A stretch of DNA of 64,000 bases, from positions 44,236-108,235 of the forward strand of contig NZ_AJYK02000052.1 in NCBI RefSeq assembly GCF_000286955.2. The letters run 5' to 3'. The translations under genes were made by a program, and so were the position numbers. The notes beneath the pieces were generated by a model that was given only the letters and a program-made list of their open reading frames with translations, had not been told where the DNA came from and searched no databases. This DNA comes from Vibrio rumoiensis 1S-45. GTDB taxonomy: Bacteria; Pseudomonadota; Gammaproteobacteria; Enterobacterales; Vibrionaceae. This document shows, piece by piece, positions 20,474 to 30,669 of this stretch; position 1 is the stretch's first letter, and each line of letters begins with the position of its first letter.

Positions 20474-22540
20474 TTATTTTTGCAATAAAGAGATGTCCGC
20501 GATCTGCAAGAACAAGTTACGTAAGTTGTTCAACAGAGTTAAACGGTTTTTCTTCAGCGCTTCGTCATCGGCCATTACCATGACGTTATCGAAGAAAGCA
20601 TCGACAGGTTCGCGTAGTGCAGCCAACTTGCTTAATGCTTGTTGGTAGTCACCCGTTGCAAATGCAGGCTCTAGGGCTTCGGTCATGACTTCAACGTTTT
20701 CAGCCAGTGCTTTTTCGGCGTCTTCTTGCAGTAACGCAAGGTCGATATCAGCGCTTAATTCACCATCGAATTTAGCCAGAATGTTCCCCACACGCTTGTT
20801 GGCGGCAGCCAGTGCTTCGGCAGCATCCAATTCACGGAAGTGTGATACTGCTTTTACGCGTTGGTCGAAATCCAGTGGTTTGGTTGGACGACGAGCCAAT
20901 ACCGCTTGAATGATATCAATACTAAAGCCAGCGTCTTGATACCAAGCGCGGAAGCGACCTAGCATAAATTCAAGCACATCTTCTTCAACATTCTTGTTGC
21001 TAAGATCAACGTTAAATTGAGCTTTGGCTTGAGCGATCAAGTCAATCAGGTCTAGGTTGTAGCCTTTTTCAACGATGATGCGCAAAATGCCTAATGCCGC
21101 GCGGCGTAGAGCAAATGGATCCGAACCTTTTGGTGCTTGGCCAATACCGAAGATGCCAACCAGCGTATCCAGTTTGTCTGCCATCGCAACTGCTGCTGCA
21201 ACGTTTGAGCTTGGTAATTCGTCCCCAGCAAAACGTGGCATGTATTGCTCGTTTAGCGCAACCGCCACTTCTTCATCTTCACCATCATGGCGAGCATAGT
21301 GCATGCCCATCACGCCTTGAGTATCGGTGAATTCAAATACCATTGAGGTCATCAAATCACATTTGGCTAATAGACCTGCACGTTTTGATTTGGTTACGTC
21401 TGCGCCAATCGCTTCAGCAATTAAGCCGGCAAGCTCGGTGATGCGATCGGTTTTATCTTTGATAGTACCCAGTTGTTTCTGGAATATCGCCGTTTCTAGC
21501 TCAGGTAGGTGAGATTCTAGTGTGCGCTTACGGTCGGTGTTAAAGAAGAACTCCGCATCCGCTAAACGTGGGCGAACGACTTTTTCGTTGCCTTCGATCA
21601 CTTGACGTGGATCTTTAGATTCGATGTTCGAAACAAAGATGAAGTTAGGTAGCAGCTTCTTGTTGTCATCATAGACAGGGAAGTATTTCTGGTCGCCTTT
21701 CATGGTATACACCAAGGCTTCTGAAGGTACTTTCAAGAACTCTTCTTCAAATTTTGCGGTCAATACTACTGGCCATTCAACCAAAGAGGTGACTTCTTCT
21801 ACTAAGTCATCTTCTAGATCGGCGATACCGCCAACCGCTGCTGCCGCTTTTTGTGAATCACGCAGAATAATGGCTTTACGTGCTTCGTAATCAGCCATCA
21901 CTTTACCGCGCTCTTCTAGCAAGCTTGGGTATTGGTCGGCGTGATCGATAGTGAATTCACGTTCACCCATGAAACGGTGTCCACGAATGGTGCGCGCAGA
22001 AGCCACGCCTAAGATTTCACCTTCGATCAGCTCATCACCCAATAAAATAGTTAAGGTTTTTACTGGGCGAATAAATTGTGTGTCTTTGTCAGCCCAACGC
22101 ATTGGTTTGGCGATTGGTAGGTTGGCTAATGCTTTAGCTGCCATATCAACCACTAAATCTTTAACTGCTTGGCCTTTGACTTGTTGTTTGTGCAGTAGCC
22201 ATTCACCTTTGTCGGTTTTTAGGCGTTCCGCTTGTTCAACGGTGATGCCATTACCGCGAGCCCAGCCTTGAGCCGCTTTAGTTGGGTTACCATCGGCATC
22301 GAAAGCAGAAGAGATCGCAGGGCCACGTTTTTCAACGATTTTGTCCTGTTGGCCTTCTTCTAGTTCGGTGACTTTTAGGGCCAAACGACGAGGCGCGGCG
22401 TACCATTTTACGCCTTGATGAGCGATATCCGCGGCTTTTAATTCGGCTTCAAAGTTTGCCGCAAAGGCTTCTGCTAGAGTGCGAAGTTGCGTTGGTGGTA
22501 GCTCTTCGGTACCGAGTTCAATTAGAAAATTCTTCGCCAT
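20474..22540 (-). CDS. glyS: Glycyl-tRNA synthetase beta subunit
   Basis: A 688-residue subunit, one residue short of the E. coli length. It starts [20 protein letters not shown], contains the HD-like region, and ends with the anticodon-binding domain ([12 protein letters not shown]...[23 protein letters not shown]). Together with GlyQ it forms the alpha2beta2 enzyme that charges tRNA-Gly. The gene lies 2 bp after glyQ. Confidence 0.98.
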   Translation of the reverse strand: MAKNFLIELGTEELPPTQLRTLAEAFAANFEAELKAADIAHQGVKWYAAPRRLALKVTELEEGQQDKIVEKRGPAISSAFDADGNPTKAAQGWARGNGITVEQAERLKTDKGEWLLHKQQVKGQAVKDLVVDMAAKALANLPIAKPMRWADKDTQFIRPVKTLTILLGDELIEGEILGVASARTIRGHRFMGEREFTIDHADQYPSLLEERGKVMADYEARKAIILRDSQKAAAAVGGIADLEDDLVEEVTSLVEWPVVLTAKFEEEFLKVPSEALVYTMKGDQKYFPVYDDNKKLLPNFIFVSNIESKDPRQVIEGNEKVVRPRLADAEFFFNTDRKRTLESHLPELETAIFQKQLGTIKDKTDRITELAGLIAEAIGADVTKSKRAGLLAKCDLMTSMVFEFTDTQGVMGMHYARHDGEDEEVAVALNEQYMPRFAGDELPSSNVAAAVAMADKLDTLVGIFGIGQAPKGSDPFALRRAALGILRIIVEKGYNLDLIDLIAQAKAQFNVDLSNKNVEEDVLEFMLGRFRAWYQDAGFSIDIIQAVLARRPTKPLDFDQRVKAVSHFRELDAAEALAAANKRVGNILAKFDGELSADIDLALLQEDAEKALAENVEVMTEALEPAFATGDYQQALSKLAALREPVDAFFDNVMVMADDEALKKNRLTLLNNLRNLFLQIADISLLQK

Positions 22541-22542
22541 GA

Positions 22543-23478
22543 TTACTTCTCCTCACCTTTGCTTTTCACGTCACTATTTTTACACATTGGGAAGCCTAAA
22601 GCCTCACGAGAAGCGTAGTAAGCTTCTGCAACGGACTTAGTTAGGTTGCGAATACGTAAGATATAACGTTGACGTTCGGTGACTGAAATTGCTTTACGTG
22701 CATCGAGTAAGTTAAAGGCATGGCCTGCTTTTAAAATCCGCTCGTAAGCGGGCAGAGGAAGCGGTTTTTCTAGCTCAAGTAAGTGCAGACATTCTTTTTC
22801 ACATTGATCGAAAAAGGTGAATAGGAAATCCACATCAGCATGTTCGAAGTTGTAGGTTGATTGCTCAACTTCATTTTGATGGAAAATGTCACCATAGGTT
22901 ACTTTGCCTAATGGGCCATCTGTCCAGACGAGGTCGTAAACGGAATCGACTTCTTGAATGTACATCGCAAGACGCTCGATACCGTAAGTGATCTCACCGG
23001 TAACTGGCTTACATTCAAGACCACCCACTTGTTGGAAGTAAGTAAACTGAGTTACTTCCATGCCGTTTAACCACACTTCCCAGCCAAGCCCCCAAGCGCC
23101 TAAAGTTGGGTTTTCCCAGTTATCTTCCACAAAACGAATGTCATGAATAAGTGGGTCAATACCAAGGACTTCCAGCGAGCCTAAGTAAAGCTCTTGAATG
23201 TTGTCTGGTGATGGTTTGATTATCACTTGGAATTGATAATAGTGCTGAAGACGGTTTGGGTTTTCGCCATAACGACCGTCGGTTGGACGGCGTGAAGGTT
23301 GCACGTAAGCAGTAGCAATTGGCTCTGGACCAATTGCGCGAAGGCAAGTCATCGGGTGTGAGGTGCCAGCACCTACTTCCATATCTAAAGGTTGAACAAT
23401 GGTACAGCCGACTTGGGCCCAATAATCCTGCAGCGCGAGGATCATTCCTTGAAAGGTTTTGACGTCGTATTTTTGCAT
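22543..23478 (-). CDS. glyQ: Glycyl-tRNA synthetase alpha subunit
   Basis: A 311-residue class II synthetase catalytic subunit. [18 protein letters not shown] at the start, the class II motif 2 region [19 protein letters not shown] and motif 3-like [14 protein letters not shown] are clear. First gene of the glyQ-glyS operon. The 199-bp upstream gap to mntP contains a 14-bp direct repeat, TGATTGCAGTAAAA, at 23577-23590 and 23595-23608. Confidence 0.98.
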   Translation of the reverse strand: MQKYDVKTFQGMILALQDYWAQVGCTIVQPLDMEVGAGTSHPMTCLRAIGPEPIATAYVQPSRRPTDGRYGENPNRLQHYYQFQVIIKPSPDNIQELYLGSLEVLGIDPLIHDIRFVEDNWENPTLGAWGLGWEVWLNGMEVTQFTYFQQVGGLECKPVTGEITYGIERLAMYIQEVDSVYDLVWTDGPLGKVTYGDIFHQNEVEQSTYNFEHADVDFLFTFFDQCEKECLHLLELEKPLPLPAYERILKAGHAFNLLDARKAISVTERQRYILRIRNLTKSVAEAYYASREALGFPMCKNSDVKSKGEEK

Positions 23479-23683
23479 AACTTTATTTGCCTACTCAGTT
23501 CGCGCAATGATTGAAAATGGATAATTTTAAAAATAGTGATTCAGTATAGCGAGTTCACTTATTCGCCTCAATCTGTGATTGCAGTAAAAGCAAATGATTG
23601 CAGTAAAACAGATGAACTTATATGCTTTTGCGACAAAAAAGCCATAAATCAGGCTAAATCATAAGAAAAGTGAGCAATTGATA

Positions 23684-24232
23684 ATGTTAGATGTAATGTT
23701 TTTGGCGCTAGCCTTGAGTATGGATGCATTTGCTGTGTCTATTGGTTTAGGGTCAAAGTTGGGCACTCAAACCAATAAGCCGATGTCACTTGCTATAAAA
23801 GCGGGCGTGTATTTTGGTGTGGCTCAAGCGGTCATGCCATTCATTGGTTTCCTTGGTGGACAAGGCGTTTTAGGTTGGGTGGAAGATTATGCCCCATATA
23901 TTGCTTTTGTTTTATTGTTGTTTATTGGTGGCAAGATGATTTACGAATCATTTGTTGAAGGTATTGAAGAGGATTTTTGCCAAATTACTCATCGAGTTAT
24001 GTTAACGCTGGCTATTGCCACCAGCATTGATGCGATGGCAGCGGGCTTTAGTTTGCCACTACTTGGCGTGAACCCATTTATTGCCTGTGCCTTAATCGGT
24101 ATTGTGACTTTTGCCTTTAGTTTCTTGGGTGTGTTTATTGGGCGTAAAAGTGGCACCTGGCTGGAAAGCAAAGCAGAGCTTTTAGGTGGCGTAGTGTTAA
24201 TTATCATTGCCTTTAAGTTTTTGTTGGTGTGA
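23684..24232 (+). CDS. mntP: Manganese efflux pump MntP
   Basis: A 182-residue, six-helix inner-membrane protein of the MntP (DUF204) family, with the two repeated acidic membrane motifs [12 protein letters not shown] (N-half) and [13 protein letters not shown] (C-half) that are needed for Mn2+ export. The ATG at 23684 is preferred to a TTG two codons upstream. I see no clear yybP-ykoY manganese riboswitch in the upstream 200 bp, so its control is not evident. Confidence 0.92.
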   Translation: MLDVMFLALALSMDAFAVSIGLGSKLGTQTNKPMSLAIKAGVYFGVAQAVMPFIGFLGGQGVLGWVEDYAPYIAFVLLLFIGGKMIYESFVEGIEEDFCQITHRVMLTLAIATSIDAMAAGFSLPLLGVNPFIACALIGIVTFAFSFLGVFIGRKSGTWLESKAELLGGVVLIIIAFKFLLV

Positions 24233-24306
24233 TAGAAATTCACCTTATTGTCATACCCATCATCTACACTTAAACAAGGTTATTTAGATCGTGTGAGGTG
24301 AGCATT

Positions 24307-24546
24307 ATGTTGACACGTTATGCAAATATGACTCCAAAAAACCAAAGTTATCTTTTTACCTTTGGTTTGGCGTTAACCTTGATAGGTATGGCGGTGACTG
24401 ATATGTGGTTGCCGATGGTGGTTGGAGCTATTGTGTTAGCGGCTTTGGCGGTAGAGTCTTGGATTCGAAACTTGTATATCATTCCGATGAAGAAGCAGAT
24501 TAAAGAGTTAAATGTGCGTTTAGCTCGGCTAGAACATAAAGAGTAA
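24307..24546 (+). CDS. Small two-TM membrane protein, family unknown
   Basis: A 79-residue protein. Two hydrophobic segments (about residues 14-31 and 34-52) are followed by a basic amphipathic helix (MKKQIKELNVRLARLEHKE) likely to be cytosolic and coiled-coil. The ATG at 24307 has GAGG 8 bases upstream; a GTG three codons earlier is also possible. It is 74 bp after mntP and may share its transcript, ending at the terminator 24547-24578. I do not recognise the family. Confidence 0.7.
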   Translation: MLTRYANMTPKNQSYLFTFGLALTLIGMAVTDMWLPMVVGAIVLAALAVESWIRNLYIIPMKKQIKELNVRLARLEHKE

Positions 24547-24578
24547 AAAGCAGGCAGCCATAGGGTTGCCTGTTTTTT
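24547..24578 (+). terminator. Terminator after the small membrane protein
   Basis: CAGGCAGCC (24551-24559) pairs with GGTTGCCTG (24564-24572, one G-T pair), followed by six T. Confidence 0.85.
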
Positions 24579-24608
24579 ATGGCGTAATTTTTTAGATAAA
24601 GTGATGAA

Positions 24609-24857
24609 TTACCTTAAGCCTTTTTTGATCAAAAATTGATAAGGTAGGCTGTCGGTTTCAGTGCCCAGCAACTGATGATCCATAAAGCGACAGAAGCTGG
24701 GAATATCACGTGTGGTTGAAGGATCGTCTGCGGTGACCAGCAATACTTCGCCTTCTTGCATGGTGCGGATTGTTTTTCTGACCATCATTACAGGTTCTGG
24801 GCAGCGTAAGCCTTGTGCGTCGAGTATTTTGTTGGCGTTTTTAGGGTCAAATGACAT
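24609..24857 (-). CDS. tusA: Sulfur carrier protein TusA
   Basis: An 82-residue sulfurtransferase that takes persulfide from IscS and passes it to TusBCD for 2-thiouridine in tRNA. The sulfur-carrying cysteine is C19 in the family motif [13 protein letters not shown], identical in position to E. coli TusA. It stands alone, divergent from the candidate sRNA at 24960-25073. Confidence 0.95.
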   Translation of the reverse strand: MSFDPKNANKILDAQGLRCPEPVMMVRKTIRTMQEGEVLLVTADDPSTTRDIPSFCRFMDHQLLGTETDSLPYQFLIKKGLR

Positions 24858-24959
24858 GGCTTGTGAACTCTATAGTGTGATCTAGGGCGTAAATTGAGCC
24901 GAGATAATACCGATGGAGAAAAAAAAGGCAATATTGACTTAGCAAACTCTCATTTTGTT

Positions 24960-25073
24960 CACTAGGTTTATAGTGTGAGTGACCAAGATATAACTTCTCG
25001 CTTCCAATCTGAATCTATTTTTATCCAGCTTAGGATTTTCCGCCAGTGTGGTTTCACACTTGGCGGTTTTTTA
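24960..25073 (+). ncRNA. Candidate small RNA between tusA and cyaY
   Basis: The 241-bp gap between tusA and cyaY, both read leftward, contains a strong rightward terminator (25040-25072) that neither gene needs. Upstream are TTGACT (24934) and TATAGT (24969), though not at ideal mutual spacing, and a small hairpin CACTA/TAGTG at 24960-24975. A rightward transcript of about 80-110 nt with an Hfq-type 3' end is the simplest explanation. The 5' end is a guess and no known sRNA family is recognised. Confidence 0.35.
25040..25072 (+). terminator. Orphan rightward terminator upstream of cyaY 3' end
   Basis: CCGCCAGTGTG pairs with CACAC-T-TGGCGG (one bulged T), followed by TTTTTTATTTT on the plus strand. 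No protein gene runs rightward into it. On the minus strand, after cyaY, the hairpin lacks a T-tract. Confidence 0.75.
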
Positions 25074-25098
25074 TTTTAGTCATGGGGTATTTTGTATT

Positions 25099-25413
25099 TT
25101 ATTGCCAATCAATGCTTTCTTCGGCGTGCTTTTCACACTCTGTTTTGACTAAATCAAATAAAATGGCGCCAGTTTTTGAACAAACCCAATCATCATTCGT
25201 GAATTTGAAGTGATATCCGCCAGATTTAGACGCTAACCAGATCTCGTGCATCGGTTCTTGGCGGTTAATAATAATTTGGCTGCGATTTTCAAATTCGAGT
25301 GTCATCACATTACCGGATACCTCGTAATCAATGTCAGCCTCTGAGTTATCAATGGCTTCTTCGATTTGCGTCATTTGTAGATCAACTAATTGGTGAAATT
25401 CCGTATCATTCAT
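25099..25413 (-). CDS. cyaY: Iron-sulfur cluster assembly protein CyaY (frataxin)
   Basis: A 104-residue bacterial frataxin. It has an acidic first helix (residues about 1-25, many Asp/Glu) that binds iron and IscS. Beta-sheet motifs VMTLEFENRSQIIINRQEP and HEIWLASKSGGYHF follow, then the C-terminal helix. It modulates Fe-S cluster assembly. Divergent from lptM/lysA, as in other gammaproteobacteria. Confidence 0.96.
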   Translation of the reverse strand: MNDTEFHQLVDLQMTQIEEAIDNSEADIDYEVSGNVMTLEFENRSQIIINRQEPMHEIWLASKSGGYHFKFTNDDWVCSKTGAILFDLVKTECEKHAEESIDWQ

Positions 25414-25509
25414 GCTGGTTTATCCTATTTCTTGATAGCGCTTGGCTATTGCTTTTCTTGTGTGTGGTGCGATTATAGGGGGCATTAAATCATTAATCAC
25501 GATATCAAA

Positions 25510-25734
25510 ATGAAAAAACCTATTTTAGCGGGAATAATGCTGTCAGTAACGGTATTAGCAGGGTGTGGTCAAACAGGTGCTTTATATTTGCCACAAGATG
25601 CGCCAGAGCCTGTCAATACAGAAGCGGTCAGCATTAAAGGGTCGGATGGCAGCGTAACCAAACAACCAGCTGCGGACCAAGCAGTCAGCGCAGCACAATC
25701 TACTTTGCCTGAATCAGAGCAACAAGCACAATAA
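25510..25734 (+). CDS. lptM: LPS translocon-associated lipoprotein LptM
   Basis: A 74-residue lipoprotein. A type II signal peptide ends in the lipobox VLAGC (Cys at about residue 19), followed by the short conserved GQTGALYLP segment that in E. coli LptM (YifL) contacts LptD and helps its disulfide maturation. The rest is low-complexity Ala/Gln/Ser-rich. It heads the lptM-lysA-dapF cluster, 11 bp before lysA. Confidence 0.88.
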   Translation: MKKPILAGIMLSVTVLAGCGQTGALYLPQDAPEPVNTEAVSIKGSDGSVTKQPAADQAVSAAQSTLPESEQQAQ

Positions 25735-25745
25735 GGAAGAGAACA

Positions 25746-26999
25746 TTGGATTTTTTTAATTATCAGGATGATGGTCAGCTTTGGGCTGAAGACGTCTCTC
25801 TTACACAATTAGCCGAGCAATATGGAACACCTCTTTATGTGTATTCTCGTGCCACATTAGAGCGTCATTGGAAGGCATTTGATTCTTCAGTGGGCGAACA
25901 CCCACATTTAGTGTGTTATGCAGTCAAAGCGAATTCTAATATTGGTGTGCTTAATGTGTTGGCTCGCCTTGGTTCAGGTTTTGATATTGTGTCTGGTGGT
26001 GAGCTTGAGCGTGTGATTGCCGCTGGTGGCGATCCGAAAAAAATCGTGTTCTCTGGTGTGGGTAAAACGCCAAGCGAGATGAAGCGTGCATTAGAGCTTG
26101 GTATTAAATGTTTTAACGTTGAATCCGAGCCAGAGCTTGAGCGTTTAAATAAAGTCGCCGGTGATTTGGGCGTTAAAGCGCCAATTTCATTGCGTATTAA
26201 TCCAGATGTTGATGCACATACTCATCCTTATATTTCGACTGGCTTACGTGATAATAAATTTGGTATTGCGTTTGATCGCGCACCGGAAGTGTATAAATTT
26301 GCCAATAGCTTAGAAAACTTAGATATCCACGGTATTGATTGCCATATCGGTTCTCAGTTAACGGATTTAACTCCATTCATTGATGCCACCGATCGCCTGT
26401 TGGCTTTAATTGACGCATTGACTGAGCAAGGCATTAATATTCGTCACCTTGATGTCGGTGGTGGTTTAGGTGTGGTGTATCGTGATGAATTGCCACCTCA
26501 ACCGTCTGAATACGCTAAAGCGTTATTGTCCCGTTTAGATAACCATAGTCACCTTGAATTAGTGTTTGAGCCAGGTCGCGCGATTGCGGCGAATGCAGGC
26601 GTGTTATTAACCAAAGTAGAATTGCTCAAACCAACCGAGCATAAAAACTTTGCGATTATAGATGCGGCAATGAATGACTTAATTCGCCCTTCGCTATACC
26701 AAGCTTGGATGGATATTGTTCCAGTTTCGCCTCGTAAAGGTGAAGTGACGACTTACGATTTAGTTGGACCAATTTGTGAAACCGGTGACTTCTTAGGGAA
26801 AGACCGCGAGTTGGTGCTGGAAGAAGGTGATCTGCTAGCGGTACGTTCTGCAGGTGCTTATGGCTTTGTGATGTCTTCGAACTACAACACGCGTGCTCGC
26901 GCCGCAGAAGTGATTGTTGATGGCAAGCAAGCGCATTTAGTGCGTCAACGTGAAGAATTGACATCTTTGTGGGAACTGGAAAGTATCCTACCGCAATAA
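25746..26999 (+). CDS. lysA: Diaminopimelate decarboxylase
   Basis: A 417-residue PLP enzyme (alanine racemase-like barrel) that makes L-lysine from meso-diaminopimelate. The PLP lysine is in CYAVKANSN, the glycine-rich phosphate site in LDVGGGLGV, and the active-site cysteine in GPICETGDFL. Translation starts at TTG (25746) with AAGGAAGAG just upstream; no ATG precedes the conserved N-terminus. Its terminator (27012) separates it from dapF, which makes its substrate. Confidence 0.97.
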   Translation: MDFFNYQDDGQLWAEDVSLTQLAEQYGTPLYVYSRATLERHWKAFDSSVGEHPHLVCYAVKANSNIGVLNVLARLGSGFDIVSGGELERVIAAGGDPKKIVFSGVGKTPSEMKRALELGIKCFNVESEPELERLNKVAGDLGVKAPISLRINPDVDAHTHPYISTGLRDNKFGIAFDRAPEVYKFANSLENLDIHGIDCHIGSQLTDLTPFIDATDRLLALIDALTEQGINIRHLDVGGGLGVVYRDELPPQPSEYAKALLSRLDNHSHLELVFEPGRAIAANAGVLLTKVELLKPTEHKNFAIIDAAMNDLIRPSLYQAWMDIVPVSPRKGEVTTYDLVGPICETGDFLGKDRELVLEEGDLLAVRSAGAYGFVMSSNYNTRARAAEVIVDGKQAHLVRQREELTSLWELESILPQ

Positions 27000-27011
27000 A
27001 TACAGCAATTT

Positions 27012-27043
27012 ACGCCCTAGATTTTGACTAGGGCGTTTTATTT
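27012..27043 (+). terminator. Terminator between lysA and dapF
   Basis: ACGCCCTAG (27012-27020) pairs perfectly with CTAGGGCGT (27028-27036), followed by TTTATTT. It would reduce read-through into dapF, so dapF may have its own promoter or depend on partial read-through. Confidence 0.8.
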
Positions 27044-27059
27044 GAATAAATGAGGCGAT

Positions 27060-27890
27060 ATGCATTTCCATTTTTCTAAAATGCACGGTTTGGGTAACGA
27101 CTTTATGGTGGTCGATTGTATTACTCAAAACATCTTCTTTTCACCGGAATTGATTCGTCGCTTAGCCGATCGTCATACGGGCGTAGGGTTTGATCAATTA
27201 TTGGTGGTGGAAGCGCCCTACGATCCAGAAACCGATTTTCATTATCGTATTTTTAATGCCGATGGCAGTGAAGTGGAGCAATGTGGTAATGGCGCACGCT
27301 GTTTTGCCCGCTTTGTTCGTATGAAAGGCTTAACCAATAAATACAGCATTAATGTTAGCACCAAAAAAGGCCGCATGGTCTTAAAAGTCGAAAGCCTTGA
27401 TTCGGTGACAGTGAACATGGGGCAACCTATTTTTGAACCAAGCAAGATCCCATTTAAAGCCAAACAAGCTGAAAAAACCTACATTCTACGTGCCGGTGAG
27501 CATACGTTATTCTGTGGTGCCGTTAGCATGGGTAACCCGCATGTGGTGACGATTGTCGAGGATGTGAATACCTTCGATGTCGATACAGTTGGCCCGTTGC
27601 TTGAATCGCATGAGCGCTTCCCTGAACGTGTAAATGCCGGTTTTATGCAGATTATCGACCGAAATAACGTAAAACTACGTGTTTATGAACGTGGTGCCGG
27701 TGAGACGCAAGCTTGTGGCAGTGGTGCTTGTGGCGCAGTGGCAATAGGAATTGACCAAGGGCTGTTAGATTCGGATGTTACCGTACAATTACCTGGTGGC
27801 ACGTTAAAAATCTACTGGCAAGGTGCGGGTAAGCCGCTACACATGACAGGCCCGGTTGCGCATGTCTATGATGGCCAAATTACCTGTTAA
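27060..27890 (+). CDS. dapF: Diaminopimelate epimerase
   Basis: A 276-residue two-domain epimerase converting LL- to meso-diaminopimelate for lysine and peptidoglycan. The two catalytic cysteines are in [13 protein letters not shown] (N-half) and [13 protein letters not shown] (C-half). The N-terminus [12 protein letters not shown] is the family start. The DUF484 gene begins 24 bp downstream. Confidence 0.98.
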   Translation: MHFHFSKMHGLGNDFMVVDCITQNIFFSPELIRRLADRHTGVGFDQLLVVEAPYDPETDFHYRIFNADGSEVEQCGNGARCFARFVRMKGLTNKYSINVSTKKGRMVLKVESLDSVTVNMGQPIFEPSKIPFKAKQAEKTYILRAGEHTLFCGAVSMGNPHVVTIVEDVNTFDVDTVGPLLESHERFPERVNAGFMQIIDRNNVKLRVYERGAGETQACGSGACGAVAIGIDQGLLDSDVTVQLPGGTLKIYWQGAGKPLHMTGPVAHVYDGQITC

Positions 27891-27914
27891 CATATTAATA
27901 ATATCAATAGAGAA

Positions 27915-28691
27915 ATGATGGAAACGACAGACTTAACTGCCGAGATTGTGGCCGATTATTTGAAAGATCACCCTGACTTTTTTGCCGATCGTCGGGCTCT
28001 TCTCGATCATTTGTCGATATCCCACCAGCAACAAGGGGCGGTGTCGTTAGTTGAAATCCAAATGCGTCGCCAACGCCAAAAAATTGAAGAGCTTGAAGAA
28101 GACATTACTCAGTTGATGTCTCTAGCGGCGAAAAATGATCGCACTTTTCATCAATTAATGAATCTACAGCAACGGCTATTACGTTGTGACTCTCTTGTTC
28201 AGATTGAAGCTGCGCTTGAGGGTTATGCTCATTCGATAGGGCTGAAAGCGCATCTATTTTTGTTGGTTCAAGATAAATCACGCAATAAGCATGGTTCGCT
28301 TGAGAAAAATGATGAACGTGAAATGAACCAGCGTAAATGGGCATTACAACACGATACCTACCAACGTTTTATGACCAATCACTTAAATGGTAAAGAAGCC
28401 TACCTTGGGCGCTTGAATCGCCAAGACCGCCATGCTTTATTTGGTGGCGATCGCTTTGCCAGTGATGAGTTATCCGAGTTGGGTTCTTATGTTATTTTGC
28501 CATTGGTGCGTCAATCACCATTAGGGTTGCTTGCATTTTCAAGCCAAGAAGGTGGGCATTTCCAGCCAGAAATGGATACGTTATTTTTACGTCACCTTAC
28601 CGCGTTAGTGACCTTTTTAGTCAAAGATATGCCTATTGATGATGAAATGATGTCTGAAATAAAAACGCTCAGTTGTGCTAATGGCGGGTAA
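27915..28691 (+). CDS. DUF484 (GAF-like) protein
   Basis: A 258-residue cytosolic protein of the DUF484 family, always found between dapF and xerC in gammaproteobacteria. The N-terminus has the YLKDHPDFFADRRALLDHL signature. A coiled coil (about 45-75, RRQRQKIEELEEDITQL) leads to a GAF-like domain (about 90-240). Its function is unknown. The stop overlaps the xerC start (ATG at 28681), so translation is coupled. Confidence 0.9.
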   Translation: MMETTDLTAEIVADYLKDHPDFFADRRALLDHLSISHQQQGAVSLVEIQMRRQRQKIEELEEDITQLMSLAAKNDRTFHQLMNLQQRLLRCDSLVQIEAALEGYAHSIGLKAHLFLLVQDKSRNKHGSLEKNDEREMNQRKWALQHDTYQRFMTNHLNGKEAYLGRLNRQDRHALFGGDRFASDELSELGSYVILPLVRQSPLGLLAFSSQEGGHFQPEMDTLFLRHLTALVTFLVKDMPIDDEMMSEIKTLSCANGG

Positions 28692-29628
28692 ATCCTTCGT
28701 ATCACCTGAAATACTGCCCGATGAGCTTGCTCATCCGTTGCAGCGTTTTTATGATTATCTGCTTAATGAAAAAGGCCTTAGCCAACGAACTCAAGCGAAT
28801 TATCAACAGCAATTGACCACGATGGCTCAGCAGCTCGTTTCACTTGGGGTGTCCTCATGGCCAGAAGTGGATGCCGCTTGGGTAAGGCAATTGGTTAGCA
28901 AAGCCAAGCGAGAAAAGCTCAAAGCCAGCAGTATCGCCACTCGCCTTTCTTCTCTACGCAGCTTTTTTGATTACTTAATCTTGGTGGGTCTGCTCGAAGC
29001 CAATCCCGCTAAAGGGGTGTCTGCGCCAAAAAACCAACGGCCTCTGCCGAAAAACTTAGATGTCGATGAAATGGGGTTGTTGCTGGAAGTGCAAGATGAT
29101 GACCCTCTCGCGGTTCGTGATCGCGCCATGATGGAATTAATGTACGGAGCGGGGCTGCGTTTGGCTGAATTGGTCAATATCGATGTTAATCAAGTGCAAT
29201 TAAGCCAAGGTGAAATTCGCGTGATTGGTAAAGGTAATAAGGAGCGTAAAGCGCCTTTTTCCGGCCAAGCTAAAGAGTGGTTAGGGCGATGGTTATCCAT
29301 TCGCTCAACGATGGCATCAGAATCGGAACTGGCTTTATTTGTGTCGAAACGTGGCACTCGAATCTCGCATCGTAACGTGCAAAAACGCATGGAAGAATGG
29401 GGGATTAAACAAGGTGTTTCGAGCCATATTAGCCCGCATAAATTACGCCATTCATTTGCCACCCACATGTTGGAATCCAGCGGTAATTTAAGAGCAGTAC
29501 AAGAACTGCTTGGCCATGAAAATATTTCGACCACACAAATCTACACTAATTTGGATTTTCAACATTTGGCCAGTGTATACGACAAAGCCCATCCAAGAGC
29601 CAGAAAGAATAAAAAATCCGACGATTAA
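28681..29628 (+). CDS. xerC: Tyrosine recombinase XerC
   Basis: A 315-residue site-specific recombinase that, with XerD and FtsK, resolves chromosome dimers at dif. A SAM-like N-terminal domain binds DNA. The C-terminal catalytic residues are visible: Arg in GAGLRLAEL, Lys in VIGKGNKER, His-x-x-Arg in SPHKLRHSFATHML, His in LLGHENI and the nucleophilic Tyr in TTQIYTNL. The ATG at 28681 overlaps the DUF484 stop; a GTG two codons upstream is less likely. Confidence 0.96.
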   Translation: MAGKSFVSPEILPDELAHPLQRFYDYLLNEKGLSQRTQANYQQQLTTMAQQLVSLGVSSWPEVDAAWVRQLVSKAKREKLKASSIATRLSSLRSFFDYLILVGLLEANPAKGVSAPKNQRPLPKNLDVDEMGLLLEVQDDDPLAVRDRAMMELMYGAGLRLAELVNIDVNQVQLSQGEIRVIGKGNKERKAPFSGQAKEWLGRWLSIRSTMASESELALFVSKRGTRISHRNVQKRMEEWGIKQGVSSHISPHKLRHSFATHMLESSGNLRAVQELLGHENISTTQIYTNLDFQHLASVYDKAHPRARKNKKSDD

Positions 29629-29644
29629 TCCCTAAGGAGTTGTT

Positions 29645-30376
29645 ATGTCTGTGCGTTTTTATCGCAACATCCCCACCATTAAAGCCATGACGTTCGATTT
29701 AGACGATACCTTGTATGACAACCACCCAGTGATCGTGGGGTTAGAACAAAAAACCACGCAGTGGATGCACACCCATCACCCGATCAGCCAACAAATGAGC
29801 CCTAGCCAATGGCGAGCTTTAAAGTTGCAACTTGCTAAGCAAACGCCCTTTTTGCAAAGCGATGTTTCTGAGTGGCGTTTTCAGCAGATCCGTCAGGGGT
29901 TAATTCATTTGGGTTACGATGATCCAAATGCTTCCCAAGCGGCAAAAGATGCCATGGATCAAGTGCTTATTTGGCGTCATCAAATTGATGTGCCAGATTT
30001 GATTCACCAAGTGATGAGTAAGCTGAAGGCACACATGCCACTGATTGCGATCACCAATGGCAATGTTAATCCAGATAAAATTGGCTTAGGTGACTATTTT
30101 GATTTGGTGTTGAACGCCGGCCCTGATGGTTGGGCAAAGCCGCATGGGGAGATGTTTGAAACGGCTTTAGCGCATTTAGGTTTACCCGCGAAGCAGGTTT
30201 TGCATGTTGGGGATAATTTGATTTCCGATGTGGCGGGGGCGAAATACGCAGGAATGAGTGCTTGTTGGATAAACGATTTTAGCAAGAGCTTGTTTACAGA
30301 AAATGAAGCCAAAGTATTGCCTGATGTGGAGATCACCTCGGTTGGGGATTTGTTGTGTTTTTTAGGTGACGAGTAG
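29645..30376 (+). CDS. yigB: HAD phosphatase YigB (flavin pathway phosphatase)
   Basis: A 243-residue HAD hydrolase. Motif I FDLDDTLYDN, motif II ITNGN, motif III lysine in WAKPHGEMF and motif IV GDNLISDVAGA are all intact. E. coli YigB dephosphorylates 5-amino-6-(5-phosphoribitylamino)uracil in riboflavin synthesis and also FMN. It follows xerC by 16 bp, the conserved operon end. A repeat block follows downstream. Confidence 0.93.
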   Translation: MSVRFYRNIPTIKAMTFDLDDTLYDNHPVIVGLEQKTTQWMHTHHPISQQMSPSQWRALKLQLAKQTPFLQSDVSEWRFQQIRQGLIHLGYDDPNASQAAKDAMDQVLIWRHQIDVPDLIHQVMSKLKAHMPLIAITNGNVNPDKIGLGDYFDLVLNAGPDGWAKPHGEMFETALAHLGLPAKQVLHVGDNLISDVAGAKYAGMSACWINDFSKSLFTENEAKVLPDVEITSVGDLLCFLGDE

Positions 30377-30428
30377 GTTTGTTGTGAGTGTGCCGGATTT
30401 TTCCAGTTCATGGTGATATGAATGTTCA

Positions 30429-30625
30429 TGGGCTAGCCTTCGGCGACCAACCTTTTTTCAACAGCCAAAAAAGGTGGCAAAAAGGCCGCTGCTAGAAATT
30501 TTGTTCTCTTTGTTGCGTTTGGTCTTTTTGCTAACGGCTTCAAGAGGGCATCCATGCCCTCGAGAAGCCTAGCCGTCATCCATGACGACTTACGCAAAAA
30601 TACTGGCACTACACAAAGCAAAATT
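30429..30625. repeat. Non-coding repeat-like element, type 1
   Basis: An approximately 197-bp stretch without a credible gene. It contains AACCTTTTTTCAACAGCC and AAAAAAGGTGGCAAAAAGG near its left end and GAGGGCATCCATGCCCTC, a perfect 18-bp palindrome, in the middle. The look is of a dispersed Vibrio/Shewanella intergenic element, judged from memory only. A 62-codon open frame across it is low-complexity and probably not a gene. Confidence 0.45.
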
Positions 30626-30669
30626 TAGGCAGAGGGGTTTCATTGAAGATAATTGAACTGTATACCCAT

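Noticed and set aside
23479..23683. yybP-ykoY manganese riboswitch upstream of mntP
   Set aside because: I looked for the conserved GGGGAGTA and CCUCGCCGA-like segments and did not see them; only a 14-bp direct repeat is present.
30433..30621. 62-codon frame in the repeat block after yigB
   Set aside because: It lies entirely within the type 1 repeat-like element and has low-complexity composition; more likely a by-product of the repeat.
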